Shown here one piece after another: positions 48,328 through 60,653 of a stretch of DNA of 64,000 nt (its first letter is position 1; every line of letters begins with the position of its first letter). The notes beneath the pieces were generated by a model, which saw nothing but the letters and a program-made list of their open reading frames with translations, did not search any database and had not been told where the DNA came from. Location: positions 218,270,373 to 218,334,372 of the forward strand of contig CP136061.1 in the NCBI GenBank assembly GCA_032622095.1. Reading direction: 5' to 3'. The translations under genes were made by a program, and so were the position numbers. This DNA comes from Siphonodentalium dalli (taxonomy: Eukaryota > Mollusca > Scaphopoda > Gadilida > Siphonodentaliidae).

Positions 48328-48500
48328 ACTAAACAACGAACATAAACGAACACATGTCCAAAACGCGGAGTAGAACTTGAAGTTGAAGGGTGAAATTTTG
48401 TCTGTGGGTGCGCGTGTGTCCAACTTTGATGACTTATATTTTGAGTTATTAGCATTATTTTAATACAAAACTACTAAACAACGAACATAAGATTAGCGGC
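48328..48500. repeat. 'ctaaacaacgaacataa' repeat unit; inverted relative at 51435-51640
   Basis: The motif ctaaacaacgaacata appears at both ends of this segment in direct orientation. It reappears as its complement (ttcgtttgtgttcgttgttt) twice at 51435-51640, with matching intervening blocks ('gtgggtgcgcgtg' against the complement of 'cacgcgcacccac'). Confidence 0.55.
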
Positions 48501-51434
48501 AGTGCAAAGGCTACCATGCAGGTGTTAAATAACTACGGCTTACTCTGTCTCCTTGTTTTTACTGCAAGATGATTGTCAATTTTATCACTGATGGCAATAA
48601 AAGGACGGGGAAACTCAAACATCAGAGGTCGGCGTTTTAATGCATATCTAACAAAACATTTGAGTGAATGTGAGTGAGTCATTGTTGTCAGTCTCTGAGA
48701 TGACTATATATATTTTCTCAGTCTCGGAGATCACTCTGGTAAATGCTATTTATGCTTGCTTTCCTGATACACGCATACGCTATGCACCAGGCATCTTAAA
48801 GAAAATCTCAATCGTAATTTAAGTAAAACAGACAGTGATCAAACTGTCAATAAGATAGAAAAGTATTCAATAGCGAGAGCGGCTTGGTAACAATAGAAAA
48901 CAAAATCATTTATGACTAAATACAGACAAACATAATTGAAAAATATATAATGTGACAACAGACGATACCTTACATCATTTATGGAAAGACTAAAGACGAA
49001 AGTTTTCAATGCTAGAAAACAAAATTCAACAATTCCGAAATGTTGGACAAATAACAATTATGAAAGCATTCAAGGTGCGGGAGTCCTTGGCAGTGGGTAT
49101 ATGCTGTGAAAATATTTCCAACGGTCAAAAACTGACACAAAAAGAAAAATTTAGACAGACTTTTCCGTATACAAATAAGAAATATCACATAAACAGTATG
49201 TTATTGTCATATGTTTGACAAAAGCATAACAAGTTACTTTCCTGGTGTTTGTTTATATTATGATGGTAAACATAAAGAGCGTTCTTTGTTGCTGAATTCC
49301 TGATATAGAACTAATAAAGATCGTTTATATCATTTGTGTGTGATTAGCCAGTAACACTGTGCTGTCTTCTGTAACACAATCAGGCTCTTTCTTAGGTAAA
49401 ATATAGTAGGTCTTTATGATAGCATGCTGTTTACATGATGAACGAAACTGTATGCGTTTTAGTGTTTTTCTGTTTACTGTGATTGGAACAAATATGAATA
49501 TTTTCGACCTCCCGTGCCTTTAATAATATAATCAACAAAAAATTTACTGAGTTTACAGACAATTTAAATGAAACAGTAACTGACCAACTGCGTGACATTC
49601 GAGTGCATTGCATCATCTTTGGAAGTGAGACACGAAATTTGTACAAATATGACGGCCGAACAACGAGACAGACTAATGCGAAGACTTCTTAATTTTGTGA
49701 GTGACAATTCCAAATTCCAAACTTCAACTGACGACAATTAACTATACCCAAAACTACCGCTCTCGCAAAAAAAAAACCTGGACAAAAAAAGGAAAGAGTG
49801 AAGTAGACCCCGAAGCCACGACAAATAGTTTTCATGGCTGGCTCAACCGATTTTCGTGGCTGGTTAGCTAGCTAAGCCGGCTCAGTCACGACGTTCGTGG
49901 CTGACGAAATATGGCGGCTCAGCCGGCTGAGATGTTATCATTCAGCGTATTTTCGTTTCCGAAATGTTCCTAATCCCCTGTTACCGGTTATAGATGCCGT
50001 TTTTTTTAGCGTTTGTGGTGAACCCGTAGAATTCCAGACCACACGTAATCTTTTGATGTTGGGCTTTTCCATTATGGCGAAATTTCACGTAGGACTGGCA
50101 TGGATATACTATGTAGTTTCCCATCTAACCGGTATAAGTTACATTGGGACTTCTGTCGACTTCAGACTGCTATCATCACTGCCATCTTGCGATATATGCA
50201 TGCATCATTGAATGATGAACCCGATAGTAATGATATATAATATTTCAAACTATTTTCTATTCTTATGTGTATATATTGACAAATGCCAGTCATGTCTGAG
50301 ACTGGGTGTGGTCGATATAAACAATTTATATTTTAACCCTTTCAATACCGAATGGATGCGCCCATTCAGTTATATGAAAGCATGCATTGGGATAGTCTAT
50401 TCCACATTAAGGGGCCATGTGTTCTGATAATATAACAACCATGCCGTGTACATGCGAGTATGCCAATATTAGGCAATGCGGTTTAGTTCTTTGCGATTCA
50501 CAATACAGTTGTGCTTGACATATAAGCCCATGCACACGGCTCAGCCATTTTACAATTCCGGCGGTGGAGATTTTTAAATGTGGCTGGCGTTAGATATAAT
50601 ATGGCTGGCGGCGGCTTGTGGCCAATACGGCTGGCGGCGGCGTGCGATGGCGGCTTCGGGCTCTAGAGTGAAGGCATCGAAAACCAAGACGATCACCAAT
50701 AAACGACAGAAAGTTAGCATATAGTATGCAAATATATACATAGAGGATCTCACATGAGTTTCTATTTTATACGGAATTTATCAACCGAGTTCACTAATTT
50801 CGATTTGAGCCGAGGTTTACCGAGGCTCAAATAGAATTTAGTGGACGAGGTTGATAAATTACATATAAAATAGAATGAGTTTGAGATACTTTTTATCACA
50901 TGGTCATATATTCGCTTAAATTTTATCGAAAAGAACAATAATTAACAGACAGAGAACTTTGTCCCAAAGAGCAGCGTGACGTCATTGCACGCGACGAAAT
51001 TACACGTGTCTATTATATTACACTCGAATATTAAATAAAAAAATAGTCCTAATCTAAATCATGTGATAAAATAACATATAGACTTCTTGGATTCATATCA
51101 AATAAGTGCATTACTTGATTTAAATAATGCAACATTTTGCTGGAGCCATTTTCATCCATGCACTGACTTCAAGGAGAACACACTCTACCCATCGTTCCGC
51201 AGGGGCTGCTACCTCTAATGTAAAATAATATATCGATTGTATATAAAACAAACTTTGATTCTAGTACCTGAAGCTCTACTGAAAGAGTAGTGTGATGCCA
51301 GAGAAGTTAAACGAAGTCATAATAAGACAAAATAACTAAGTCAAAACAACTCAGTGACAAAGAGACAGAGTATAAGCCATAGAGAAGGCGGTAGTTAATT
51401 AACACCTTTATTAACACCTTTGCAATACGGATAA
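48501..51434. other. Intergenic stretch with a hairpin
   Basis: No exon was recognised. Gct/ggc-rich words ('ggctggcggcgg', 'ggctcagccggctga') recur at 49830-49930 and 50570-50660. A hairpin lies at 50761-50874. Confidence 0.3.
50761..50874. repeat. Hairpin with ~50-bp arms
   Basis: 'tctattttatacggaattta' pairs with the complementary end 'aaattacatataaaataga'. 'gatttgagcc' pairs with 'ggctcaaat' near the centre. Several mismatches are present. Probable palindromic MITE. Confidence 0.65.
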
Positions 51435-52069
51435 TCTCATGTTCGTTTGTGTTCGTTGTTTAGTAGCTTTGCATTCAAATAATGCTTATAACTTGAAAAA
51501 TAAGTCATTAAAGTTGGAAATAACACCACATACACATAGAATGGACCCACGCGCACCCACAAACCAAATTTCACCCTTCTATTCCGCTTTTTAGACCTGT
51601 GTTCGTTTGTGTTCTTTGTTTAGTAGGACTGATTATAACGCCGGCTGTTGTTCACTTGTTGTTGGTATTACTATCTCTTCAGTCTTCACCTGTTCACCAC
51701 TCTTTCAGTTTCACTAAGTTTCAGTCTTTGTTCATTGTTGCAATGTTCAGCATTGTTCAGACTTCAGTTCACTGACACTAGTGACAGTGACACTGATGTT
51801 GGTTCAAGGTGACGGTCCCTTGTACGGTATGTGCCACAAGAGTTTGACATGATGATAGTAAATGATAATAAATATATGATATAGATATTACATATATGTA
51901 AATTGTAATATAAAGTATAGGAATGTAACTAGAGTCTAGAGGATTAGCGATTTTACATAATATTTTGTGTAAATCCGAAGCAGTAAACACATTGTCATTA
52001 TCGATTGCCATTACATGTATCTCCAGTCCAGGACTCCAGATACATTGCTATTGTGAATGCCAGCTAGAT

Positions 52070-53430
52070 CTAACTGGGACCTTGGCTAACTGGGACCTTG
52101 GGCTAACTGGGACCTTGGCTAACTGGGACCATGACCAACTGGGACCTTGGCTAACTGGGACCTTTGGCTAACTGGGACCTTGGTTATATTTATTACATAT
52201 ATTGGTAGAATAGAACGTTAAATTCATTGTTATTGTTTGTTTTATTTATGTTATTGCTTCAAAATATTTTAGATTTGTTTTAGCCTGACTTAATAAAAGC
52301 GATTAATGTGTGATAACTGATGTTGTTTTAATCTAATCATTGGCAGCTTACTTGTGTTCACTAACAGTCTTGACGACAGCCTTGGAGACCCATTTGACGT
52401 GACGAGGGACGTTAGATGTCGAGAACCTGAACCAGTGAACCAGTTGAAGACTCCATCTTAGACGGTACCATAACCATGCAGGGATGACATCAACAACAGA
52501 GATAACCTATGACCCAACCATCCACGGCTGTTCCTTCCACTTTGGACAAGCGCTATAGCGACATCTACAAGTTAAGAAGCTACAGATTGCTTACAACAAA
52601 AGAGACAGAATCCACAAACACCTCAAACGTGTGATGTCCATTCCATTCCTGCCTGCCACCGACATACCAGCTGCATTCGACAAACTAAAGGCAAAGGTAG
52701 ACAGCCAAGTCCCACTCGTAAAGTCGTAAACAACTACATGACATACATAGCGAATACATGGATAAAGAGCCCTGTATGGTCAGTTGAGGAATGGTCAGTC
52801 TTCGGACGAAGCATCAGAACGAACAACGACGTTGAAGGATGGCATAACAGACTGAATCAGAGAGCCATGAAGGGGAACTTGCCATTGTATCTCCTCCTGA
52901 CTCTGTTGTACCAAGAAGCCAGGGAGATACCGACATCAATCAAGATGGTGAGCGAAGGGAAGCTGTCACGTCGCCAGAGGAAGCACACAAATGTAATGCA
53001 GGGCAAAATCTTCAGTCTATGGGACCAATACGACGCCAAAGAGGTCTCAACCAGTCAGCTTCTCAGAGAATGTGCCCAGTTGTTCTCACCAATTCCAGAG
53101 CCAGACATGCGTGAAACAGAGTGAAGACAGCATACATGTATATACATACAGATACAGTGCTGCATATAATATTGTGCTACACAGAACTGTAATACCCACA
53201 AATCAATCTTGTATAGTGTTTTTATTGTTTTGTTTAATGTTATTGTTTTAAAATGTTAACATTTCATTTGTTTTTAACCTTCGTTAATACTTAATAAAAA
53301 TTGATTTTAATGAAGGTCCCAGTCAGCCAAGGTCCCAGTTAGCCTAAAGGTCCCAGTTAGCCAAGGTCCCAGTTAGCCAGACTTGAGGTCCCAGTTAGCC
53401 AAGGTCCCAGTTAGCCAAGGTCCCAGTTAG
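52070..53430 (+). mobile_element. MULE-like transposon fragment framed by inverted minisatellites
   Basis: Left end 52070-52183: seven units of 'ctaactgggaccttgg'. Right end 53314-53430: seven units of the complement. Between them lie remains of a Mutator-like transposase (52520-53124). The arrays take the place of terminal inverted repeats. Flanking agctagat / agctggat is at best an imperfect target duplication. The N-terminal two thirds of a transposase is missing. Confidence 0.7.
52520..53124 (+). pseudogene. MULE transposase, C-terminal fragment
   Basis: The frame beginning at 52520 reads 'IHGCSFHFGQAL', stop, 'RHLQVKKLQIAYNKRD' and so on to 52726. 'GCxFHFxQAxW' is the conserved block after the catalytic Asp residues in MULE transposases, and the stop (52556-52558) falls where Trp is expected. 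After a frameshift near 52715-52727 it continues in the next frame as 'NNYMTYIANTWI', 'WSVFGRSIRTNNDVEGWHN' and 'RLNQRAMKGNLPLYLLLTLL', ending at 53124. The RTNN-VEGWH block is usual near the C-terminus of these proteins. With a nonsense codon, a frameshift and no N-terminus, it is dead. Confidence 0.8.
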
Positions 53431-53885
53431 CTGGATACCGCTATTGTGACCATTATACATCAATCTGACTGCCTGTTACTTACATTTAGCATCCTGTTGA
53501 ATATTTCACTTTATTTTCTCTCTATATCCCAGGACAGAAGGTTTGATTTGCGAGACAATCTGATGCCCTCATAAAAATATACCATGTCCCAAATCAGTAA
53601 GTAGGATACTGACTTACGACTGTGCCAACGACCGACCCTGCAAGATAGAGTTTCTCTCCTTGGTACACTATTATGATTGAAAGATCAGCGTTGTTGCTAT
53701 CACTGTTTTAATAACCTGTCGTGGCTTATGAGTGTAGTTTGCAGAGTATTCAGAATGAAATATTTGTCAGAAATGCCCAAGTGAGAGCAGAAGGTGAAGG
53801 TTGCCAAGGTCAATTTGTCGATAACTGGGGTAGCTGATTGAGCATGTTTCATCATAGATCACGTTTGCTTCTAAATTATTTGAAT

Positions 53886-54353
53886 TAAAGGTACTCAATC
53901 TGATTAAACACCCCTAAATTACTATTTCTTTGGCTTCAGGGGTAAAAAATATTTGATTTGAGTCGAGGAACCTACCCATCAAAGCTCAGTGTGGTCAGAT
54001 ATTGATTTTTGAAGTTTGTTATTTCAATTGTTTGTGGCCCAGAAACACGTCCTCAAATGGATGGTCTCCGTCAAAATTGCAGATGAAGATGGATAACTCT
54101 AAAAACAAGTGGTAATACGGCCAAATTTCATGATTACTCAAGTGATAATACGGTTATATTTCGTTGAACAAATGTTGATAAATAACACATTTTGGGAAAT
54201 TTGATACCATAGTTGACAGTGGTTAGCATTATTTTGTTGCAATTAATCGATTCTGATATTAAACTAAAGCGTATTTTGAAGAAATGTTGTTGTTGTTGTT
54301 GTTGTATCTTGATGATATGGTGACCCTCTGATCAGATTAAGTACCTTTAAACC
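53886..54353 (+). mobile_element. AGGTACTCAATC MITE, full-length copy
   Basis: 468 bp from 'ttaaaggtactcaatctg' to 'cagattaagtacctttaa', a good ~20-bp TIR including TTAA at both ends. A (GTT)n expansion lies at about 54285-54304. This is the best reference copy of the family in the window. Confidence 0.8.
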
Positions 54354-55267
54354 CACTCTTTCTTCACTACTTCAGAATGCAACAAAACTGGATATTCCTA
54401 TGCATGTTGTGTAGCTTTGTTAGTTATATGGTGGCATTGCGGTTAGAGCGGATTAGTTAATCAAATGAAAATATGGGGTCAAATTTGATGCCAAAGTGCA
54501 CCCCCCCCCCCCCCCACTGAACTGAGGGACCCAACACAGGGACAATCCGGCCCAAATAAAGAATAAAATATAACTTACCACCACTTACCACCATATAATT
54601 TTCTTAACTCCTTCTCCCCAGGCCTTCTCTCCAGGACTGTATTTCCCATATTTATAAATTGATTATTCTATATAAGTTTCATGCTCTATATAGGCACATG
54701 TGGTCCTTACTAATAGGAATCACCAATTATAAAATTAAATAATTTGATTTATAAATCTAACAACTAAATATTATCTTTCAAATATATAAATCCGCTCCAT
54801 AATAAAGGAAACACAAGTTTGGCAACACTGAATGATTCCTCACCTGGCGAATGCTTGTGCAATCCCTGGTGATGTCTCAAGTTTTTAATAGGAAGTGCAT
54901 GGTATTCACCTCAGTTAACTAACCCAAAATAAATTCTGCTTTCATTTTCTCATTGTTTTGTGAATATGAATTTTACTATTTGAAGAAAATATGAGGTAAA
55001 AATTTTAAATATGACAAAAAATATTCAATAAAAATATGGGACAATCCTATCCAAAATTTGCCCAGTTCGGGTTGTCCCTGAGTCGGGTGATCCCACTTCC
55101 AAGTTTGAGCCTTGGCAGGTCAGATGAAATTTGCCAGTTATATCCATTTTCAACTTCTTATTTTACTATTCATCAGTATAAACTTCTGTATAGATTAGCA
55201 TTTTATTTAAATTTTGAAACTTTTAATATGTTATGTTTAATTATCATCTTTTTCCTTTTGCATTCAG
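54354..55267. other. Intergenic or 5' intron sequence of the three-exon gene
   Basis: A C16-18 run lies at about 54499-54516. No coding sequence was seen. Because the exon at 55268 starts with a splice acceptor, this interval is probably intronic. Confidence 0.4.
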
Positions 55268-55433
55268 GTTGATAAAATTAAAATATGTACCATAGTGGTT
55301 CGTTATCTGGAGCTCTGCTTAATGTGGTCAGAGTATCGATTCACATTGGAGATCAGGTGGAGAGGTGGCAATATTTCAAACAGACAACAAAAACACAGAC
55401 GGATAGAGACTGTGCCAAACTACTACTTGACAG
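55268..55433 (+). CDS. Exon 1 (first coding) of the 954-aa Ser/Asn-rich protein gene
   Basis: An acceptor (ccttttgcattcag) ends at 55267, so a 5' non-coding exon exists upstream. Within the exon, tga and taa stops lie in frame before ATG 55285, which fixes the start. The exon encodes 49 residues plus two bases, including 'VERWQYFKQTTKTQTDRDC' and 'AKLLLD', and ends at a donor (gacag|gtatgc). The pattern 'RW..(F/L)K....TD...AK.LLD' recalls a short N-terminal motif in several uncharacterised animal nuclear proteins, a recollection I cannot check. It joins in frame to 57162-57233, completing an Arg codon. Confidence 0.75.
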
Positions 55434-55519
55434 GTATGCAATTATGCTAATCTGGAAAGTTCTGTTTCCAATTTCCAACACACTTATCCCTTTCATGACG
55501 GGAGCTTCCTGTGTGCAGC

Positions 55520-55580
55520 TTAAAGACCCTGTGCTAGTGCATTCTCTTGTATATGCAAGTCTCCCATAAGAGAATGTCTG
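55520..55580. repeat. Decayed relic of the MITE palindrome in intron 1
   Basis: 'gaccctgtgctagtgcattc' + tcttgtatatgcaagtc followed by 'cccataagagaatg' resembles a mutated left half of the 69-bp palindrome at 62062-62130. It lies just after the donor of exon 1. Confidence 0.45.
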
Positions 55581-56454
55581 GCTTACAAGGTCAATGTAAA
55601 TATTGTTAGGCCAATGTATTTCCGGCCAGTGGGGCTTGGTCTTTGACACATTGCTCCAGAAAAGGTTGCCTGGGGGCTAACTATTTTGTCTTTCTGATGT
55701 GGAGATTACGGATGATGTGGTACAAGGTTATGTTAGCCTCACTGATCGCTATGTCCTGGTTGGTGTGTCCTTTATTGTTTATTCTGTTGCGCTTGGCAAC
55801 AAGTCATCTGTTTGGGAGGCTACCCCCGTAACTACACTGGAGTGTGGGGCACCCGCTAGTGCAGTATCTGAGAAGCTTATACCTGGTACGGCAAGATTGT
55901 TGTAGCCATAATAAAGCAACCAGGTTGGAGAAAAACAGTAAGCAGAATTGGAAAGTTATACTTTCACAGGGGGAAAACCCTACATGTATGTTGCTATGTT
56001 ATCCCTATTGTCTTATCGATTCCATCTGGATTAGACTTCTTCAGCTCTAGACAGTTGGTGGGTAGAATGAATCGTGATCTGGGTCTCGCTTACATACCCT
56101 TCAACTGAGCATGCTGTGTTCTGATTGGTGTTGGTGGGAATACTTTAGGCTGATAGGTTGAAACGTAGCCTCCTGAGGCTAATTGTTTATTGGGTTTGTT
56201 AGCATTTTCCTTTTGTTCAGGCAAAGTTTTGCTAATCAGCACGACTGGATATTCATTCATCTGTTGAAAAAAGTTAATTTATTATGAATCAATCTTCCAT
56301 GTACACATTATAGACATTTTTGATAAAACCTTAACATATATGGAGTGCATATTTGGTCTGATAGTGAAACGTTTAGTATATTCAACTCAAGGTAATGAAA
56401 ATAACTAGACTTGAGTAAACATGCTCTACTAACAAGTGTAGGCTGATTTTAAAA

Positions 56455-56845
56455 TAACTATAGAAATGACCTCCATCGATCCGTCAAGTCGTTCATGTGT
56501 TCATCACATATTATGAGCACATTCATTGTGTAATCAACTCCTCCCACAGTTTTGAATGTAGAGAATTGAAACTTCAGGATATTGTTACAAATATATTGCT
56601 GATGTGCAACATGTGTATGGACGATGGAAAAATATTCTTTTTCACCGACTTATTTCCCATTCTTGTTCATAATGGGTACCTTCATTGCATGATCAACTCC
56701 TCCCACAGTTTGAAATGTAGAGAATTGAAAAATCAGGATATTGGTAATGATATATTGCTAATGTGCAACATGGGTTTTCCCCTTTCTTGGCTAAGAAAAC
56801 CATTTTTTTCAGGGGGACTCTTGGTCAGCGACCTTTTATCTTAAA
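56455..56845 (+). repeat. Tandem-core element, two diverged units, in intron 2
   Basis: Head 'ctatagaaatgacctccatc', two units of the 191-bp type ('gtgtaatcaactcctcccac' at about 56528 and a variant at 56690), and the tail 'gggggactcttggtcagcga' + ccttttatctta. It sits between exons 1 and 2 of the 954-aa gene. Confidence 0.6.
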
Positions 56846-57161
56846 TTTTGATGAAAAGTAAATAGTATAGTATATTGCCAGTTATCATTTCATCAGTTTT
56901 ACGATCACATAGATTAAATGTTGTCAGTTATGCACTGATTATGTTATGACTGTTATTGAACTACATGTTGTGTTAAGGATGGTCCCGTACAGAAGTACAT
57001 ACATTTATAATGGTATAATGGCTGTTTCATGACTGGACCTTACATACCAAATAAAATATGTTTGCCATTCTACATAATCATACAGTGAGCATATTATCCT
57101 CCTAAAGTATGTATCTCAACAAAGGATTTATATGCTAACCACCATTTCGTCTGAATTCCAG

Positions 57162-57233
57162 GTTCTTCGAAAATTCTGATGTTACGAAACAGACTGCATC
57201 ATCTTCACAGCCGAATTATACATCACCTGATGT
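57162..57233 (+). CDS. Exon 2 of the 954-aa protein gene
   Basis: A 72-bp exon with acceptor (cgtctgaattccag) ending at 57161 and donor gtaagt at 57234. It encodes 'FFENSDVTKQTASSSQPNYT' and 'SPD' in the frame left by exon 1, with split codons at both ends (Arg and Val). Both joins are open, which strongly supports the gene model. Confidence 0.75.
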
Positions 57234-58009
57234 GTAAGTTTGTTTTAAATGCCTTTTGAGCAGGGAGGGATGTGGTTAGAGGGTCATTGTTTCTAGGTGG
57301 GATACAGCAATTTGAATTTCCAATTGCACTGCACCTGCTCTGCTCGAAGACCAAATTTTTTCAGATTTATCCACTGCGAATGCCTTGGGTCCCTTTCAAC
57401 AGACATGGCTTGTTTTAACCTCCAAACTATATATACATGTATGTATTTGGAAGGAGTCATATCAAAGGATATGTATGTGAATATTTGCAACTGAAATTGT
57501 GGTTATAACACTGACAAAAATGTTTTCTTTCTTATAATTTGTTGTGTGATAATCATTCAAAAAGAATAGAGGAAACAGGATTTCTTTAATCCACAAAAGT
57601 TGAACCATAGAGAAATAGATGTAGATTAGGGACCGACGAAGCTTCGAGATTCGATTCGATTTTGAATCTTATGTTTCGATTCGATTCGAAAGCGGTCGTG
57701 TGATTCGGGATATTTCGAATCGTTGTATAAAAGTCCTTTAATTGCCTGCAGTATCTTTAAAAATGTTCATTTTATCCCCAAATATAAACCTGAATCTCCT
57801 TCCGCGACCATCTGCGACCACCGTGGTCTAACATGTATATATATGTTGCCCAATAACCCACTGCAGATAGGCTTCCCAGTCCCAGTGGTGGTTACTCGGC
57901 AATACTCGCGGACGCGGAAAGTCGGCGGGTTACTCATACAGCAACATATTGCAGATGTAATGTTTTGAAATATGTCGTTAATTATATAAATGTTTTTCTT
58001 TTCTTGTAG

Positions 58010-60653
58010 GGCCGACATTTCATTTGTGACAACAGCATCAGGAGAGAGGCTTCAATTATCATGTAGACCAGAAACACTCCTTACATCTGCTCCAACAGAA
58101 GCCAGCTCCCATAACAATCATGACCAAATAGATGTAGATGTTTCACCAGCCAAAATACTTCGCCTTGACCCGAGTGGAGCGAGATCTACTAAACCCTGCA
58201 TCAACCCACACATAGTACCCAAGTTACAAAACATACCTCACCTGCAGCATGATGAACAAACTAACATTAAACAGAGACAAAATAAAGCCGACAATGCTTC
58301 ACATTCTGTTCAAAATGGATCTGTTTTCATTAAAAATTCTGACAATATAATTAACAGAAAACTATTTTCAAAAGTTACTGAGCAAGTAGCTATTAAACAG
58401 TCAGCAATGAATGCACAACAGAAATGCACGAATGATCAAACAAAAGCTGATACCGGTGAGAACTTTATTAAATCTTCAGCATCGCATTTGGAAGATGCAT
58501 GCATTAATGATATGTTGACCAAAACTCTTGACCTTGGAAAGGAATCCTGTAAGGACATTTGTGCTGACAAAAAGGGACCACTAGACAGAGACAAGAGTGA
58601 TATCTGCACCCATCATGTGGAGATGACAGCTATGTCAGATTATTCCACAGAATCGGATAAACCAGAAGAATTAGCAAAATATGAGTCCCATAAACAGACA
58701 ATTCCTGTGTTCAATGTTGATCCTGGAACAACTCACAGATGTGCGAACGAAGCTATTAGCTGCAACAGTGATTGCAATTCATTTTCTACTTTATCATTTG
58801 ACTCCAAACAGCACCAAAATACAAATAGTTTGTCATCTTCAGTGGGCCACCTGAAACATACATCAGAATTGGTCCTAATGGATGTGGGATATGTGGAAGT
58901 CTTAAAAGCTGAGATCAAGAAATTCATACAGAAACTCAATGAAAAAGGCTTAAATTTGCCAAAGAAAATGTTGGATGAAACTCTTGAACAAGCAATAGCC
59001 TATAAAAAGAACTCACCCGATTTGAAAAGTTTCAAAACATTTCAAAACATTGTGCTTTCTCATTTCATTACATTCTTGAGACTTCTTGCTTCTAAACGTG
59101 TCATTGTACCACCAAGACTCATAGTCCAAACTATATTAGAAGCCACAAAATTAAGCTGTACGGATAAAGATTCGAAAAGTTCTTCCATGTCCTCAATTCC
59201 TGAGCGTGTAGGCATTGGACCACACGTCATAGAGCCATCAAATAGTAAATCTATAACCTGCAAGGACTTGAAATCAAATGGAATTAACCTGCAAAGTTTA
59301 TCAAGAGAAAGAACGAATACACCTCAAACAAAATCATATATGGATTGTAAATCAACCAATCAGAATATCGATGCGGACTCAAAATCAACTAATCAAAATA
59401 TCTATGTGAATTCCAATTTGACCAATCAGAAGCTACATACTTTATTAAATTCCCAGGTTGCAACTAATCACACAAGTGTGGAATCAACTGGCGATGGAAT
59501 TACATGTATCACTTCTTCATCACAAAATGGCAGCAAGAAGAATTCTCCAAATAACAGAGATCTTCAGACTTCAAAAAAAAGAAGAAGCACATTGTTATGT
59601 TCTCAAGCAGATGTAAGTGAAACCATTTCTCAACCAGGAGATCATACTGCATTGCAGAATTTAATATTATTAGGTGGCGTTCCTGCTTCTGGTGTTCTCA
59701 GTCCTAAAGAATCAGAGATATTTAACACTACATTGGCCAACCAAGGAATTAAAATAACTACAACCAGAGGTGGGAGCAGTGTGTCTTTAAACAGATCACC
59801 AGTTACATGGGGAAATATCCCTCCAAATGTGAAATATGTCAGTGAGACCAATTTCAGAAGAATGCCTACAACACTCACCACAGGTTCACGCTCAAGCAGA
59901 ACCCAGCATGGACGTGCCGTAACAGGCATACATATGTGTGATACAAGCTGTATGCCCTCTGAACAGAGGGAGATTCTGAGAACAGAGCACTCCCATTTCA
60001 TTTATCAACGAAGCCCTCCTGTTGCACCATGTAACAGGAAGAGTAAGAGAAAACTATCCGATTCTCTAAAGTTAACCATTGGAAAAATAAAACGTAATCG
60101 TCCAAAAAGTTGTTCTCAAAATTCTATTCTCGGACAGTTTGCCATTAGTTCTAGCATGTTACCTACAACAACACAGCCTAGGATGAGTTCCGTCCCTGCT
60201 TTCACTGCCATCAAAACTGATCCTTGTTCTGTCGGTGTAAAAACTCAATCAGATTGCACAGTGGGTAATGCTTGCGATTCTATGACCATCAAAACTGAGG
60301 CAGATACAATCTTGTCCAAAATAAATAGTTGTACTGTGTTGAATGCAAGTGAATTTGCTGTAAAATTGGAACCTGATTGGAATTCTAACTATGGTGCTCA
60401 AAGAACAAAAACTAACGTTACTGCAGTACCAAGTGAGGCTATTCATGGTTCACAAACATTTGTGGGCCCAGGAAATAACAATGATTCTATCGAGTTACCT
60501 GTGGCAGCAGAAATTACGAAATCTGATATGAGTCAATTTAATATGCTGTTTGATGACACACATTGGAAGAAATTTTATAGTATTTCTGAAAGTTCAGTGA
60601 AGCTCAAGCCTGCAGCATGTAATAATACAAACACAATTGTATTATATAAATGA
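58010..60653 (+). CDS. Exon 3 (last) of the 954-aa protein gene; uncharacterised, probably nuclear
   Basis: An acceptor (ttcttttcttgtag) ends at 58009 and the exon runs 880 codons to TGA, joining exon 2 in frame. Visible: a long Ser/Thr/Asn-rich, probably disordered region; one likely folded helical segment at about protein residues 365-455 ('VEVLKAEIKKFIQKLNEKG', 'FQNIVLSHFITFLRLLASKR', 'VIVPPRLIVQTILEATKL'); a short repeat 'KSTNQNI' (two copies plus a variant); basic clusters that could be nuclear localisation signals ('RKSKRKLS', 'KIKRNRPK'); and near the C-terminus three Lys-centred motifs of SUMO-site type ('AIKTD', 'TIKTE', 'AVKLEP'). I do not recognise the family and assign no function; a transcription- or chromatin-related role is only a guess. 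AATAAA lies at 60883. Codon use is like the FEM-1-like gene, and no frame damage is seen. Confidence 0.82.

Noticed and set aside
49830-50660. Ala/Gly-rich coding region suggested by gct/ggc words
   Set aside because: Frames are interrupted and words recur on both strands; it looks like low-complexity DNA.
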